DNA of 64,000 nucleotides. Origin: Peribacillus cavernae. Its GTDB lineage: Bacteria > Bacillota > Bacilli > Bacillales > DSM-1321. Positions 42,231-50,429 of the stretch are shown here, piece after piece (the first letter of the stretch is position 1; each line of letters opens with the position of its first letter). The notes beneath the pieces were generated by a model, which was given only the letters and a program-made list of their open reading frames with translations, was not told the DNA's origin and searched no databases. The stretch spans positions 1-64,000 of the forward strand of contig NZ_RYZZ01000015.1 of the NCBI RefSeq assembly GCF_003989135.1. Reading direction: 5' to 3'. Made by a program: the position numbers and the translations under genes.

Positions 42231-43744
42231 TGATTAAGACCACGCAACAGTTTCATCAAAAAATTACTGATGAACGGCAGCTGCCTACCTTCTATCATTC
42301 TTTTACACTTACAGAGGAAACGAATTGGATTTACTTTGAGACTAAAATAAGCAGACCATGCTGGTTCAGTATGCTTTTGTTTGATCCAAATGGCGTCTTG
42401 CGTTTGCAATATATGTACGGGAAATCTCCAAGAGGCATCGTCCTGCACCAGGATGCCGAACAATCGAGCGCAGCAACACTGCCTGGGCCGCTGGATTTAG
42501 GAGAGTGGACAGTGGAAGTCTATGTCACGGACAAACCGACAAGTGACAAAGTAGAAAAAGAATTGGAATATGAAATTGCATGTGAAGCGGGCAGTGGGGA
42601 GCTGCCTGCTGTAGCAGGAGGCATTATACCGGCTGGGGCACAGAAATGGGCGAAGTATGATCCTAATGGTTTTGTGTTGAATTCTTATCATTGGGATGCA
42701 GCTACCGAGACCGGAGAAAGGTGGTATAAAGGAGATTTCCACACCCATACCATTTTATCTGATGGCAGTATGACTCAGGAAGCCAATTTGAAATCAGCTC
42801 AAAGCCAGGAACTCGACTTCTTCGTTGCTACAGATCACAACATTATCTCTACATCCTGGGCTGAGGGAGAAACATTAGTCATTCCCGGAATTGAAATCAC
42901 CTCTACAAAAGGGCACTGGAACGCTTTAGGTGTGAAAAAATGGATAGATTACCGCCCAAGCAGGGAAGATGGCGGATTTGAAACGGAGCAAGGAATGAAT
43001 AATCTCTTAAAGGAGGCAAAAGAATCAGGTGCTCTTTGCTCTATGAATCACCCTTTTCTCGCTCCGTGGCAGTGGCAAATGAAGCAAACACCGCTTGCCG
43101 AAATTGACAGTATTGAAATTTGGAATGATCCCACTTTCCTGGACAATGTCCAAGCAACCGAAAAAGCTCTGCAATTTTGGTCGCATATATGGAACGAAGG
43201 GTACACAATCACAGGCGTAGGTGGCTCAGATTCACACTTGCTGCCGCATGAAAGCTATGAGACGGATGGAGAGCCATCTCTAATTGGAGACCCGGGGACA
43301 TTTGTATGGGCAGACCGGTTATCCGCCTCTGTCATTTTGGAAAATATGAAAAAAGGACATGTATATGTTTCCCGTGGTCCCGTTGTTGATTTTACGGCTC
43401 AAGTAGGCGAGAAACAATATAGAATCGGCGAAGATCTCACAGATGCAATGAATCAAAACGGTTACCAAGCATTTTGCAAAATTACGTTACAACACGATCA
43501 TGAAGATGTGAACGTGCAATGGATCGAAGATGGAAAAAAGGTTCATGAAGAAAGAGGCCATTCTTCAAGTTTTACAGTCAACTGGAAAGATAAAGCGTAT
43601 CACTGGCTTCGCTTGGAAATCCGCAACGTGAGCGGAGAGCTGCTGGCATTTTCGAACCCTGTTTATTACGGAAAAAAGCAGCCGAAAGTTCAGACATGGG
43701 GAGAGCTCCTGGAAAAGGTAAGGGTGACAGGCTTTGAAAATTAA
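42230..43744 (+). CDS. PHP-domain metallo-phosphoesterase (CehA/McbA family)
   Basis: The 504-residue protein has an N-terminal beta-rich region (about 1-165) and a PHP domain (about 165-400) with metal-binding motifs GDFHTHTILSDGSMT, FFVATDHNIIS, IPGIEITSTKGHWNALG, SMNHPF and GGSDSHLLPH. No signal peptide is visible, so it should act in the cytoplasm on imported material. CehA/McbA-type enzymes hydrolyse phospho- or carbamate esters. Within an Ugp-like transport operon it probably cleaves a phosphodiester such as a glycerophosphodiester; that is inference. It overlaps the HAD gene by 11 bases. Confidence 0.8.
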   Translation: MIKTTQQFHQKITDERQLPTFYHSFTLTEETNWIYFETKISRPCWFSMLLFDPNGVLRLQYMYGKSPRGIVLHQDAEQSSAATLPGPLDLGEWTVEVYVTDKPTSDKVEKELEYEIACEAGSGELPAVAGGIIPAGAQKWAKYDPNGFVLNSYHWDAATETGERWYKGDFHTHTILSDGSMTQEANLKSAQSQELDFFVATDHNIISTSWAEGETLVIPGIEITSTKGHWNALGVKKWIDYRPSREDGGFETEQGMNNLLKEAKESGALCSMNHPFLAPWQWQMKQTPLAEIDSIEIWNDPTFLDNVQATEKALQFWSHIWNEGYTITGVGGSDSHLLPHESYETDGEPSLIGDPGTFVWADRLSASVILENMKKGHVYVSRGPVVDFTAQVGEKQYRIGEDLTDAMNQNGYQAFCKITLQHDHEDVNVQWIEDGKKVHEERGHSSSFTVNWKDKAYHWLRLEIRNVSGELLAFSNPVYYGKKQPKVQTWGELLEKVRVTGFEN

Positions 43745-44498
43745 AGGAATCCTATTTGACAAAGATGGTACTTTATTAAAATTCGGATCGATTTGGCCTA
43801 AAGTAATCGGCGATGTCATCGATGACCTGTTAGAAATGATCGGCGAGGAAGGCAATAAAACTCTTAAAAATGAATTGTGTAAATCGATTGGACTGAAAGA
43901 CGGAGTTGTTGACGAGAAAGGGATTTTAGCAAGCGGAACTTCGCTGGATATTACCCGAGCGTTTCAAGATGTACTGCCAAAGGACATTCGATATTTACAT
44001 GAATGGCTGTCGGAGCGAGTTTTAGAAAAAACAAAGCAGTCGATCGAGCATGTGGAGTCAGTATGCAATTTATCTCCGCTTTTTTCGGCACTGAGGAATA
44101 AAGGAATCGTAGTTGGAATTGCTACGGCGGATGACTATGAAACTACTGCCCTATGCTTAGAACATTTAGGCATCAGGGAAGACATCCAATTCGTAGGAAC
44201 AGCCGATTTATACGAGAAAAAGCCATCTTCTCAAGTGGTCGAGAAATTTTGCGAAAAATTTGGATTAGCGCGGGAAGAAGTCGCGATGGTCGGAGATACA
44301 GTCATCGATATGCAAACAGCAAAAAACAGCAAATCAGGCTTTGGAATAGGCGTCTTATCAGGTGTTGGCTCTAAAGAAGAACTTGAAAAGCTAGCGGACT
44401 TTGTCATCCCGAATGTGGAACACCTCATTAATCATGATAAATTCATCTGGGAAGTAAAGGGAGATGTTAGAATCAATGAACGCTCTTTCACTGCATAA
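43734..44498 (+). CDS. HAD-family phosphatase
   Basis: The 254-residue product starts at TTG and shows the HAD motifs: I, LFDKDGTL (about residues 7-14); II, IATADD (about 123-128); III, EKKPSSQVVEKFCEKFGLAR with the conserved Lys; and IV, MVGDTVIDM (about 183-191). The alpha-helical cap between motifs I and II is typical of the phosphoglycolate phosphatase branch. It probably dephosphorylates the product of the PHP esterase. It overlaps both neighbours, so the whole operon is translationally coupled. Confidence 0.82.
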   Translation: MKIKGILFDKDGTLLKFGSIWPKVIGDVIDDLLEMIGEEGNKTLKNELCKSIGLKDGVVDEKGILASGTSLDITRAFQDVLPKDIRYLHEWLSERVLEKTKQSIEHVESVCNLSPLFSALRNKGIVVGIATADDYETTALCLEHLGIREDIQFVGTADLYEKKPSSQVVEKFCEKFGLAREEVAMVGDTVIDMQTAKNSKSGFGIGVLSGVGSKEELEKLADFVIPNVEHLINHDKFIWEVKGDVRINERSFTA

Positions 44499-45552
44499 TA
44501 TCGACAAGTACTACGAAAATGGCGCACATGCCGTTAAAGGTCTCAACCTGGACATAAATCGCGGAGAATTCATTGTAGTAGTCGGGCCTTCAGGCTGTGG
44601 TAAATCCACTACACTCCGGATGATCGCAGGATTTGAAAAGGTCACGAATGGTGAGATTAAAGTGAATGACAAGTTTGTAAATGACCTGGAGCCGATGAAA
44701 CGTGGCATGTCGATGGTTTTTCAAAGCTACGCGCTATACCCATACATGACGGTCTATGAAAATATCGCTTTTCCATTAAAGATGAGAAATATGCGCAAGG
44801 ACGAGATCAAGAGAAAAGTAGAAGAAGCCGCTGAAGTCGTAAATGTAACACCCTATTTGAAACGAAAACCCGGCCAGCTTTCAGGAGGCCAGCGCCAACG
44901 CGTAGCTCTGGCACGGGCCATGGTAGCCAACACGGCAATATGCCTAATGGACGAACCGCTATCCAATCTCGACGCTGCCCTAAGAACTGGAATGAGAAGA
45001 GAAATCAAAAAACTGCATCAACGTCTGCAGAACACAATCGTGTATGTGACGCACGACCAAGTTGAAGCAATGACTCTCGGGACTCGCATTGTGGTCATGA
45101 AAGACGGCATGATCCAACAAATCGATACACCACAAAACATCTATGAAAAACCGGCAAACAGCTTTGTGGCATCATTTATCGGGAACCCGCAAATGAATAT
45201 TTGCACGGCCTCCGTTATAAAAGAAGGAAAACAAGTGAAGTTGTTATTTGGCGGAGAAGATTTGACGCTACCTCCCCAAACGGCAGATATGTTGGAACGT
45301 CAAAACTATGTAAACAAGGATATTTTAATAGGATTTAGAGCAACGGATGTGTTATATGAGGAGGGCTTTGTGGCTGAAGTGGAGCATGTCGAGCTATTAG
45401 GGAATGAACAGCATGTAAAAGCCAACTGGAACGGCCAACAGGTTTCTTTACAAGCCCCTTCGTCAATGCCTATCGACAAAGCCGTTTCCTTCTCTATTAA
45501 TCTAGACAAGCTGCACTTTTTTGATAGTGACACCGAAGAGAGAATTTGCTGA
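44464..45552 (+). CDS. ABC transporter ATP-binding protein (UgpC/MsmK/MalK family)
   Basis: The roughly 362-residue ATPase has Walker [11 protein letters not shown]-loop VFQSYALYPYMTVYENI, signature LSGGQRQRVALA, Walker B ICLMDEPLSNLD, the switch His in YVTHDQVEAMTL and a C-terminal OB/TOBE regulatory region. The VFQSYALYPYM and THDQVEAMT forms are diagnostic of the sugar/glycerol-phosphate CUT1 group. ATG 44464 sits right at a GGGAG; ATG 44476 has better spacing and may be the true start. It overlaps the HAD gene by 35 bases. Confidence 0.85.
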   Translation: MLESMNALSLHNIDKYYENGAHAVKGLNLDINRGEFIVVVGPSGCGKSTTLRMIAGFEKVTNGEIKVNDKFVNDLEPMKRGMSMVFQSYALYPYMTVYENIAFPLKMRNMRKDEIKRKVEEAAEVVNVTPYLKRKPGQLSGGQRQRVALARAMVANTAICLMDEPLSNLDAALRTGMRREIKKLHQRLQNTIVYVTHDQVEAMTLGTRIVVMKDGMIQQIDTPQNIYEKPANSFVASFIGNPQMNICTASVIKEGKQVKLLFGGEDLTLPPQTADMLERQNYVNKDILIGFRATDVLYEEGFVAEVEHVELLGNEQHVKANWNGQQVSLQAPSSMPIDKAVSFSINLDKLHFFDSDTEERIC

Positions 45553-45567
45553 TAAAGAGGGATCATC

Positions 45568-45882
45568 TTGGAATGGATTTTATTATTGATCACCATTGTC
45601 TTTGAAGTAGCCGGCACCATCTCCATGAAAATGTCAGAAGGCCTGACGCGTCCCCTGCCAACCGTTATGATTTTTGTGTGTTATGGCATTTGCTTCAGTA
45701 TCTTTACTCTAGTATTGAAGAAAATGGATTTAGGTTTGGCGTATGCCATTTGGTCTGGAACAGGCACGTTGACGATTTGTGTTTTGGGGATTGTTTTCTT
45801 TGGTGAGACATTGAATGCTTTGAAGGTTGTGTCTGTGTTGTTAATAGTTTTGGGGTTGGTGGGGGTTAAGCTGTCGGCTTGA
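45568..45882 (+). CDS. small multidrug resistance (SMR) family efflux protein
   Basis: The 104-residue protein has four transmembrane helices, the membrane-embedded glutamate in IVFEVAGTISMKMSEG (near residue 12) and the family signature LGLAYAIWSGTGT. SMR proteins act as dimers that exchange protons for cationic compounds (EmrE/QacC) or guanidinium (Gdx). It starts at TTG, 16 bases after the ATPase stop, with AAAGAGGG upstream, and is the last gene before a region of decay. A lone SMR gene here could work as a homodimer. Confidence 0.82.
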   Translation: MEWILLLITIVFEVAGTISMKMSEGLTRPLPTVMIFVCYGICFSIFTLVLKKMDLGLAYAIWSGTGTLTICVLGIVFFGETLNALKVVSVLLIVLGLVGVKLSA

Positions 45883-46036
45883 TAAAATTGAACTAGAACT
45901 ATTTCAAATACAATAGGTTATTTTAAAAAGGAAGGGAGTCGTCGTAGGATGAAGACCTTTCTTTTTTTGTATGCAAGGTTCATCTTAGAGTACAATTAAA
46001 TCTGAAAATATAATTCGATAATAAAGAGGTGACACT

Positions 46037-46195
46037 GTGCTCAAACAAGGAATCTACGAAGAAATCATCAACCAAAAACTAAAAGATGAACTCACCAGTT
46101 TATACTTAAACTCTTATGATATCGGCAAAGAACGGCTTGATGTAGAAGAAGCAAGAAAACTATTATCCTCATACATATCTTTAGTAACTATGTTA
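46037..46195 (+). pseudogene. N-terminal fragment of a DUF3427-type DEAD/DEAH helicase
   Basis: MLKQGIYEEIINQKLKDELT and RLDVEEARKLLSSYISLV are the N-terminal signature of the large (about 1000-residue) helicases with a DUF3427 domain found in Bacillus. The similarity ends abruptly, and the frame then passes into bases belonging to a NERD-domain gene in another frame, stopping at 46231. A good GAGGTG ribosome binding site and ATG remain. A deletion fused the beginning of one gene to the middle of another. Confidence 0.55.
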
Positions 46196-46196
46196 G

Positions 46197-47018
46197 GGGA
46201 ACTCAAAAAAGAGATTATTCCACGATCTTAATCTTCCACGGGACGAATATACCTTCCAAATTGATACCCTCCTTCTTTCATCAAATTTAGCCATTATTAT
46301 CGAAGTTAAGAACATCGCAGGCACTCTATTTTTTGATCAGTTATTTCACCAGCTGATCCGAACCAATAAAGAAGGCAAAGAAGAAGGTTTTCCAGACCCG
46401 ATTACCCAGGCGAGGCTCCACCAGTTTCAGCTGAAGGGATTCTTCGAAAAACATCGTTTGCCGCAAGTTCCTATTGAATATGTTGTAGTGATTTGCAATA
46501 AGAATAGTATATTAAAAACAAATCCTGGCCACAGAAGGATTTTTGAAAAAGTATTTAAAGCCCCTCATCTATTAAATCGCATTCAGCATCTGGAAACCAT
46601 ATATCAAAAGGAAGTCCTCTCTTCTAAAGAACTGTTAAAAATCAGCAAGATGCTCATTAAAAAGAACACCCCTCCCAAAAAGCTTTTTATGGATCGATAC
46701 CTTCTTTCAAAAAATCAGCTTCGATCAGGTATCCATTGCCCTTCTTGCTTTTTTATTCCTATGTACCGTGTTAAGAGACAATGGCATTGCCCGGCTTGTA
46801 ACATCTATTCGAAAGACGCTAATATGCAGGGGTTGCGTGATTATTTTTTACTGATTGATTCGAAGATTAATAACAAGCAGTTTCGCCAGTTTGCTGATTT
46901 GAGTTCAAGAGATGTTGCATCAAGATTGCTGGCTTCTACGAATTTTCCCAGTTCGGGCACAACAAAAGGCCGCTTTTACCATCCGCCAGTAGATTTATAT
47001 GGCAGAGACAACAAGTGA
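46197..47018 (+). pseudogene. 5'-truncated NERD-domain (nuclease-related) protein gene
   Basis: From the TAG at 46194-46196 the frame is open and reads HDLNLPRDEYTFQIDTLLLS, NLAIIIEVKNIAGTLFFDQL and DPITQARLHQFQLKGFFEKH, the core of the NERD nuclease-like domain (the Asp in QIDTLLL and the Glu-x-Lys in EVKN are the putative metal/catalytic residues). It continues to a C-terminal zinc ribbon (CPSCFFIPMYRVKRQWHCPA, CN) and a helical end. Bacillus proteins of this type are about 310-330 residues; about 50-60 N-terminal residues and the start are missing. Internal ATGs such as 46458 would remove the NERD core. Confidence 0.7.
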
Positions 47019-47047
47019 AATAGTGACCTAGATCAGAGCAATTTGCT

Positions 47048-47159
47048 TTTCGCTTAAATGATAGTAACTTTCGCTTAAAAATCAAGTTTTTCGCTTAATT
47101 AAAGTTTTTTTCGCTTAATTACCGCGCTTTTCGCTTAAATGCTGAAATATTTCGCTTAA
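47048..47159. repeat. six phased copies of TTTCGCTTAA
   Basis: TTTCGCTTAA occurs at 47048, 47069, 47089, 47109, 47129 and 47150, so the spacing is 21, 20, 20, 20 and 21 bases. The bases between copies are not conserved, apart from extra T and A near the motif. The array lies between the NERD remnant and a terminator. The regular two-turn phasing suggests binding sites on one face of the helix or an unrecognised repeat element. Confidence 0.8.
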
Positions 47160-47230
47160 TCCAGGGATGGAAGAATCGTAGATAATTCATACGATATAAA
47201 AATAGTCCATTTTACGGACAATTGACTACA

Positions 47231-47275
47231 AAAAGCCGGCATCTGTGTTTTTCAGGTGCCAGCTATTCTTTTTAT
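47231..47275. terminator. bidirectional terminator before yfhP
   Basis: AGCCGGCATCTG pairs with CAGGTGCCAGCT (one mismatch, one G-T pair) with A-run and T-rich flanks. It closes the minus-strand yfhP unit. Confidence 0.7.
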
Positions 47276-47286
47276 AATGAAATTTC

Positions 47287-48294
47287 CTAATAGGACGTCT
47301 CTTTTCCTTTTAAAGATCCGGAATTTTTCTCTAATTTCCTTAATACCTTTTTATATTGTTTTAGAGAATGTAACCAACCGATATATGAAACCTTGCTCTT
47401 TAAATCAGAGGAAATAAACATTACTACAAGATAAGGAAAAAATTTATTAGTGCGAAAACGGAGATCCTTCCAATAAACAAAGTAGCCGTTTTTCCTTTGC
47501 TGGACAAAAGGATATGCATAATTGGTGCTGGCGAGAAAGTCGGAGACGGGTTGGGCATTCCTGCTTTCGCGAACCAATTCAGGGTGTTCCACTTTTTTCG
47601 AAAGTGTAAGCTCAATAATTAGATTTCTGACCGAATATACTCCGAATAAAAAATGATCCTCAGTTTCAATTAAAAGATCCCATTTAAATATTCCTGCCCT
47701 CGGGATAAGTTTTATGCGGATTACATTTCGGAAAGAATCCTCTAAATCCTTTTTTATTAACCATGCATAGGCAGTGCGAATCAAGATGTATAAAGCCATC
47801 AGCAAATAAACAAATGAAAAAATCTTTCCTGCCTCAAAAACAGGAAGCAAAGCAAATCCGACAATATGAAGCATCAAAATATAAGGGTCAATTAACGGAA
47901 TTGAATCAAAGGCAATCCATTTTGCTGAAAAAGGCCGGAATACCTGCGTTCCATATACATTAAACAAATCCAAAAGGACATGAATAACCACAGCGAGAAA
48001 GGTCCAAAAAAACAGATGGAAAAAGGACGGACCAGGGAAGAAAGTATATATGGATCCGGAAACAAAGAAGCTCCATAAGGGAAGGGCAGGAAGAGAATGT
48101 GACCATCCCCGGTGATTACGGTAATAACTGCCATTCCCATTCAGTTTGAAAACGCAGTCAAAGTCAGGTGCGTTTGAACCGAATACCGTGCCTATAATGA
48201 CAGCGTGGGAAAGTGAACTTTCAGCAACCACCGGGTCTATTTGGGCGAAAGCGCCTAATCCTAATCCAATTATAATATGAGAGGTTGTATCCAT
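47287..48294 (-). CDS. yfhP: membrane-bound metal-dependent hydrolase family protein (YdjM/YfhP-like)
   Basis: The 335-residue protein begins MDTTSHIIIGLGLGAFAQID and has the YdjM/YfhP motifs FGSNAPDFDCVFKL, YYRNHRGWSHSLPALPLW (His-rich, metal-binding) and HVLLDLFNVYGTQVF in a set of five or so membrane helices. A soluble C-terminal region of about 130 residues follows. YfhP of B. subtilis (about 327 residues) has the same layout; its activity is not defined. The start has AAGGAGG on the minus strand. It lies 12 bases downstream of the glycosyltransferase gene, so the two are probably co-transcribed. Confidence 0.8.
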   Translation of the reverse strand: MDTTSHIIIGLGLGAFAQIDPVVAESSLSHAVIIGTVFGSNAPDFDCVFKLNGNGSYYRNHRGWSHSLPALPLWSFFVSGSIYTFFPGPSFFHLFFWTFLAVVIHVLLDLFNVYGTQVFRPFSAKWIAFDSIPLIDPYILMLHIVGFALLPVFEAGKIFSFVYLLMALYILIRTAYAWLIKKDLEDSFRNVIRIKLIPRAGIFKWDLLIETEDHFLFGVYSVRNLIIELTLSKKVEHPELVRESRNAQPVSDFLASTNYAYPFVQQRKNGYFVYWKDLRFRTNKFFPYLVVMFISSDLKSKVSYIGWLHSLKQYKKVLRKLEKNSGSLKGKETSY

Positions 48295-48306
48295 TGGTTT
48301 TCCTCC

Positions 48307-49434
48307 TTAGCGTATAATTGCTGATTTCTGTTTAGTTTTGTCAATCGCATAATCGGTGATGACTGTAACTGAGTGAGCTTTATGAATTTTGGCTAATTCT
48401 CTCTTCATGTTTGTTATCATTTCTTTATTTCGCGACAACGTTTGTATCTGTTCAAATGTTTCCATTACAGAGTGGGAAACAACAGCAGCACCGTTTTCGG
48501 TGAAATGTCTGGCATTTTCAGTTTCTTGGCCAGGCACAGGCTTAAAAAGAATTAAGGGAACCTGCAATGATGCGGCTTCGGAAAGTGCTATTCCACCAGG
48601 TTTTGTAATCAGGCAGTTAGATATAGCAAGCAGTTCATATATTTCCTCCACATATCCGAATACATGAAAACAGCCAGGGAAGAGAAGGGAAAGCGGTAGA
48701 AGCCGGTTATGCAAATCTTCGTTATCTCCACAAATGACTACAATCTGATGGGTTGGATCCTTCAGCAATTGCAGGCATAGTTCTTTCACATTTCTTAATA
48801 CACCATTTGCGCCGGCAAGTACCGTAATCACTTTCTTCCAGGGAGATAATTGATATTTTTCAAAAACGGCTCTTTTATTAATTTGCTTTTCAAATTGGGG
48901 CCGAATGGGAATGCCGCTCACCGTAATTCGTTTTTCCTGCATGTCTTGTTCTAATAAAATGTTTTTCACAGCATCGGATGCTACAAAGTAATGGTTAATT
49001 AAAGGATTGATCCAATAAGGATGAACACAATAATCAGTTATTACGGTATAAGTCGGAATAAAATAACCAAATTGTTTCATTAAAAATGGTGCTGAATGAA
49101 GAGGAAACGTTGAAATAATAAATTGAGGACGATATTTTGTAATAAGCTCCAGCAGCCTTTTGCGGCCAAGATATCGGGAAAATTGGGCAAGACCTTTATA
49201 ATGTAGCTTGTTTGTACCGTAATATAACCACTTGTAAAATGAGGGGCCATAAGAAAAACTTTTGATCAGTAATGACTGGGTGAAAGTAGAAACTATAGGG
49301 TAGGACTCACCAAATAAATCTGATACAACAGGCTCAAACCCTTTATTGTTAAGTTCCTCGGCGATTACTTTTGCTGCCTGGAGGTGGCCGCTCCCATAAT
49401 TGGCTGTCAGGATCAAAGCGGAAGGACGTCTCAC
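48307..49434 (-). CDS. UgtP/MGDG-synthase-type glycosyltransferase
   Basis: The roughly 375-residue GT-B protein shows the diacylglycerol-glucosyltransferase N-domain (SALILTANYGSGHLQAAKVI, then SDLFGESYP and KWLYYGTNKLHYKG) and a C-domain with ITVLAGANGVLRNVKEL, VFGYVEEIYELLAISNCLIT and KPGGIALSEAASLQVPLILF with the usual nucleotide-sugar residues. Enzymes of this family add glucose or galactose to diacylglycerol for membrane glycolipids and lipoteichoic-acid anchors. I start at GTG 49434, seven bases after AGGGGG; ATG 49491 has no ribosome binding site. The core Gly-rich loop is divergent from UgtP, so the sugar or acceptor may differ. Confidence 0.78.
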   Translation of the reverse strand: MRRPSALILTANYGSGHLQAAKVIAEELNNKGFEPVVSDLFGESYPIVSTFTQSLLIKSFSYGPSFYKWLYYGTNKLHYKGLAQFSRYLGRKRLLELITKYRPQFIISTFPLHSAPFLMKQFGYFIPTYTVITDYCVHPYWINPLINHYFVASDAVKNILLEQDMQEKRITVSGIPIRPQFEKQINKRAVFEKYQLSPWKKVITVLAGANGVLRNVKELCLQLLKDPTHQIVVICGDNEDLHNRLLPLSLLFPGCFHVFGYVEEIYELLAISNCLITKPGGIALSEAASLQVPLILFKPVPGQETENARHFTENGAAVVSHSVMETFEQIQTLSRNKEMITNMKRELAKIHKAHSVTVITDYAIDKTKQKSAIIR

Positions 49435-49561
49435 TCGAATACCCCCTGTTATTTTTTTTTTCAGAGTATCACGCTTACTTAAAGGAAACATGAAGGGACA
49501 GTAAGAAATTGTTAAGGAAATAAAAAATTGATGAATTCACTATCAGTGGGTCTAATGTCTA

Positions 49562-50089
49562 TCAAATATTTAGTAAGAAAAAGAAAATCGTTCCGAAAAA
49601 TGACCCAACAATCACTCCGGCAATTACATCAGAAGGGTAATGGAGACCTAAGTATATTCTTGATATGCCGACACAAATACCTAAAGGAATGAGGACAAAT
49701 GACAGGGATGGCACTAGATAAACAAAAGGAATAACTACGGAAAATATGGCTGTTGTATGACCTGAAGGAAAAGAATGGTCTTGTAAAGGATTAAAAGGAA
49801 CCTTCGTATTTTCTAAGATCATATAGGGTCTTTTCCGGGGGTACAGCTTCTTGGCAAGATGTACAGGTAGATGACTTACGGATAAGGCAAGTGCACTGGA
49901 AATGGCAGTCATTCTGGTTTGATCAGAGGCAAAGATCATTAGTAGTAGAACTGTTACTATGGTAAACCAAGATCCCCCGATGTGTGTGATAGTGCGGAAA
50001 AAGGGGTTTAAAAGTTTATTATCAAAACGGCGATTTATCTGCTGAAATATTCGACAATCGAAGTCATAGCAAGCACGTATTAGTCTCAT
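49562..50089 (-). CDS. PAP2-family lipid phosphatase
   Basis: The 175-residue membrane protein has the three phosphatase motifs of the PAP2 superfamily: KKLYPRKRP (C1), PSGHTTAIFS (C2) and SRIYLGLHYPSDVIAG (C3), with about five helices. Members dephosphorylate undecaprenyl pyrophosphate, phosphatidate or phosphatidylglycerophosphate at the membrane. Together with the adjacent glycosyltransferase it suggests a lipid or envelope function. AAAGGAG is present just upstream of the ATG. Confidence 0.82.
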   Translation of the reverse strand: MRLIRACYDFDCRIFQQINRRFDNKLLNPFFRTITHIGGSWFTIVTVLLLMIFASDQTRMTAISSALALSVSHLPVHLAKKLYPRKRPYMILENTKVPFNPLQDHSFPSGHTTAIFSVVIPFVYLVPSLSFVLIPLGICVGISRIYLGLHYPSDVIAGVIVGSFFGTIFFFLLNI

Positions 50090-50429
50090 GATTGTCTGTT
50101 CTCCTTTAACAATAAATTATAATACGGATCTGCCTGTCTCGCTCCAGATAAAGATTGTTTTAGTTCATTGTATTAGAGCCATACCCGTCCTATCGTTAAG
50201 GGAATGTAAAATATTTGTATATTATAAGTATGGGCCGATAATATCAAATTTCTTAAAGAAGACTGCTTCTTCAAACACATAATTTTCCAATAAAAAGGAG
50301 ATCTATTTTAATCCTTATTATTAAGCCAAATTAACAGAATTTTTACGTTCTTTATTTATGACATTGTTGTTCCTTAACATTGGTCTTGTAAATTAGACCT
50401 AGAGAGAAATCGTTTAAGGAGGGAAAAAC
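50090..50429. other. intergenic region between divergent units
   Basis: No gene is visible. The left end carries the ribosome binding site of the minus-strand PAP2 gene; the right end should hold the promoter of the ABC operon. A weak candidate is TTGTTC followed after 16 bases by TAAATT near 50370-50397. AAGAAG/GCTTCTT near 50256 can form a small hairpin. Confidence 0.35.
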
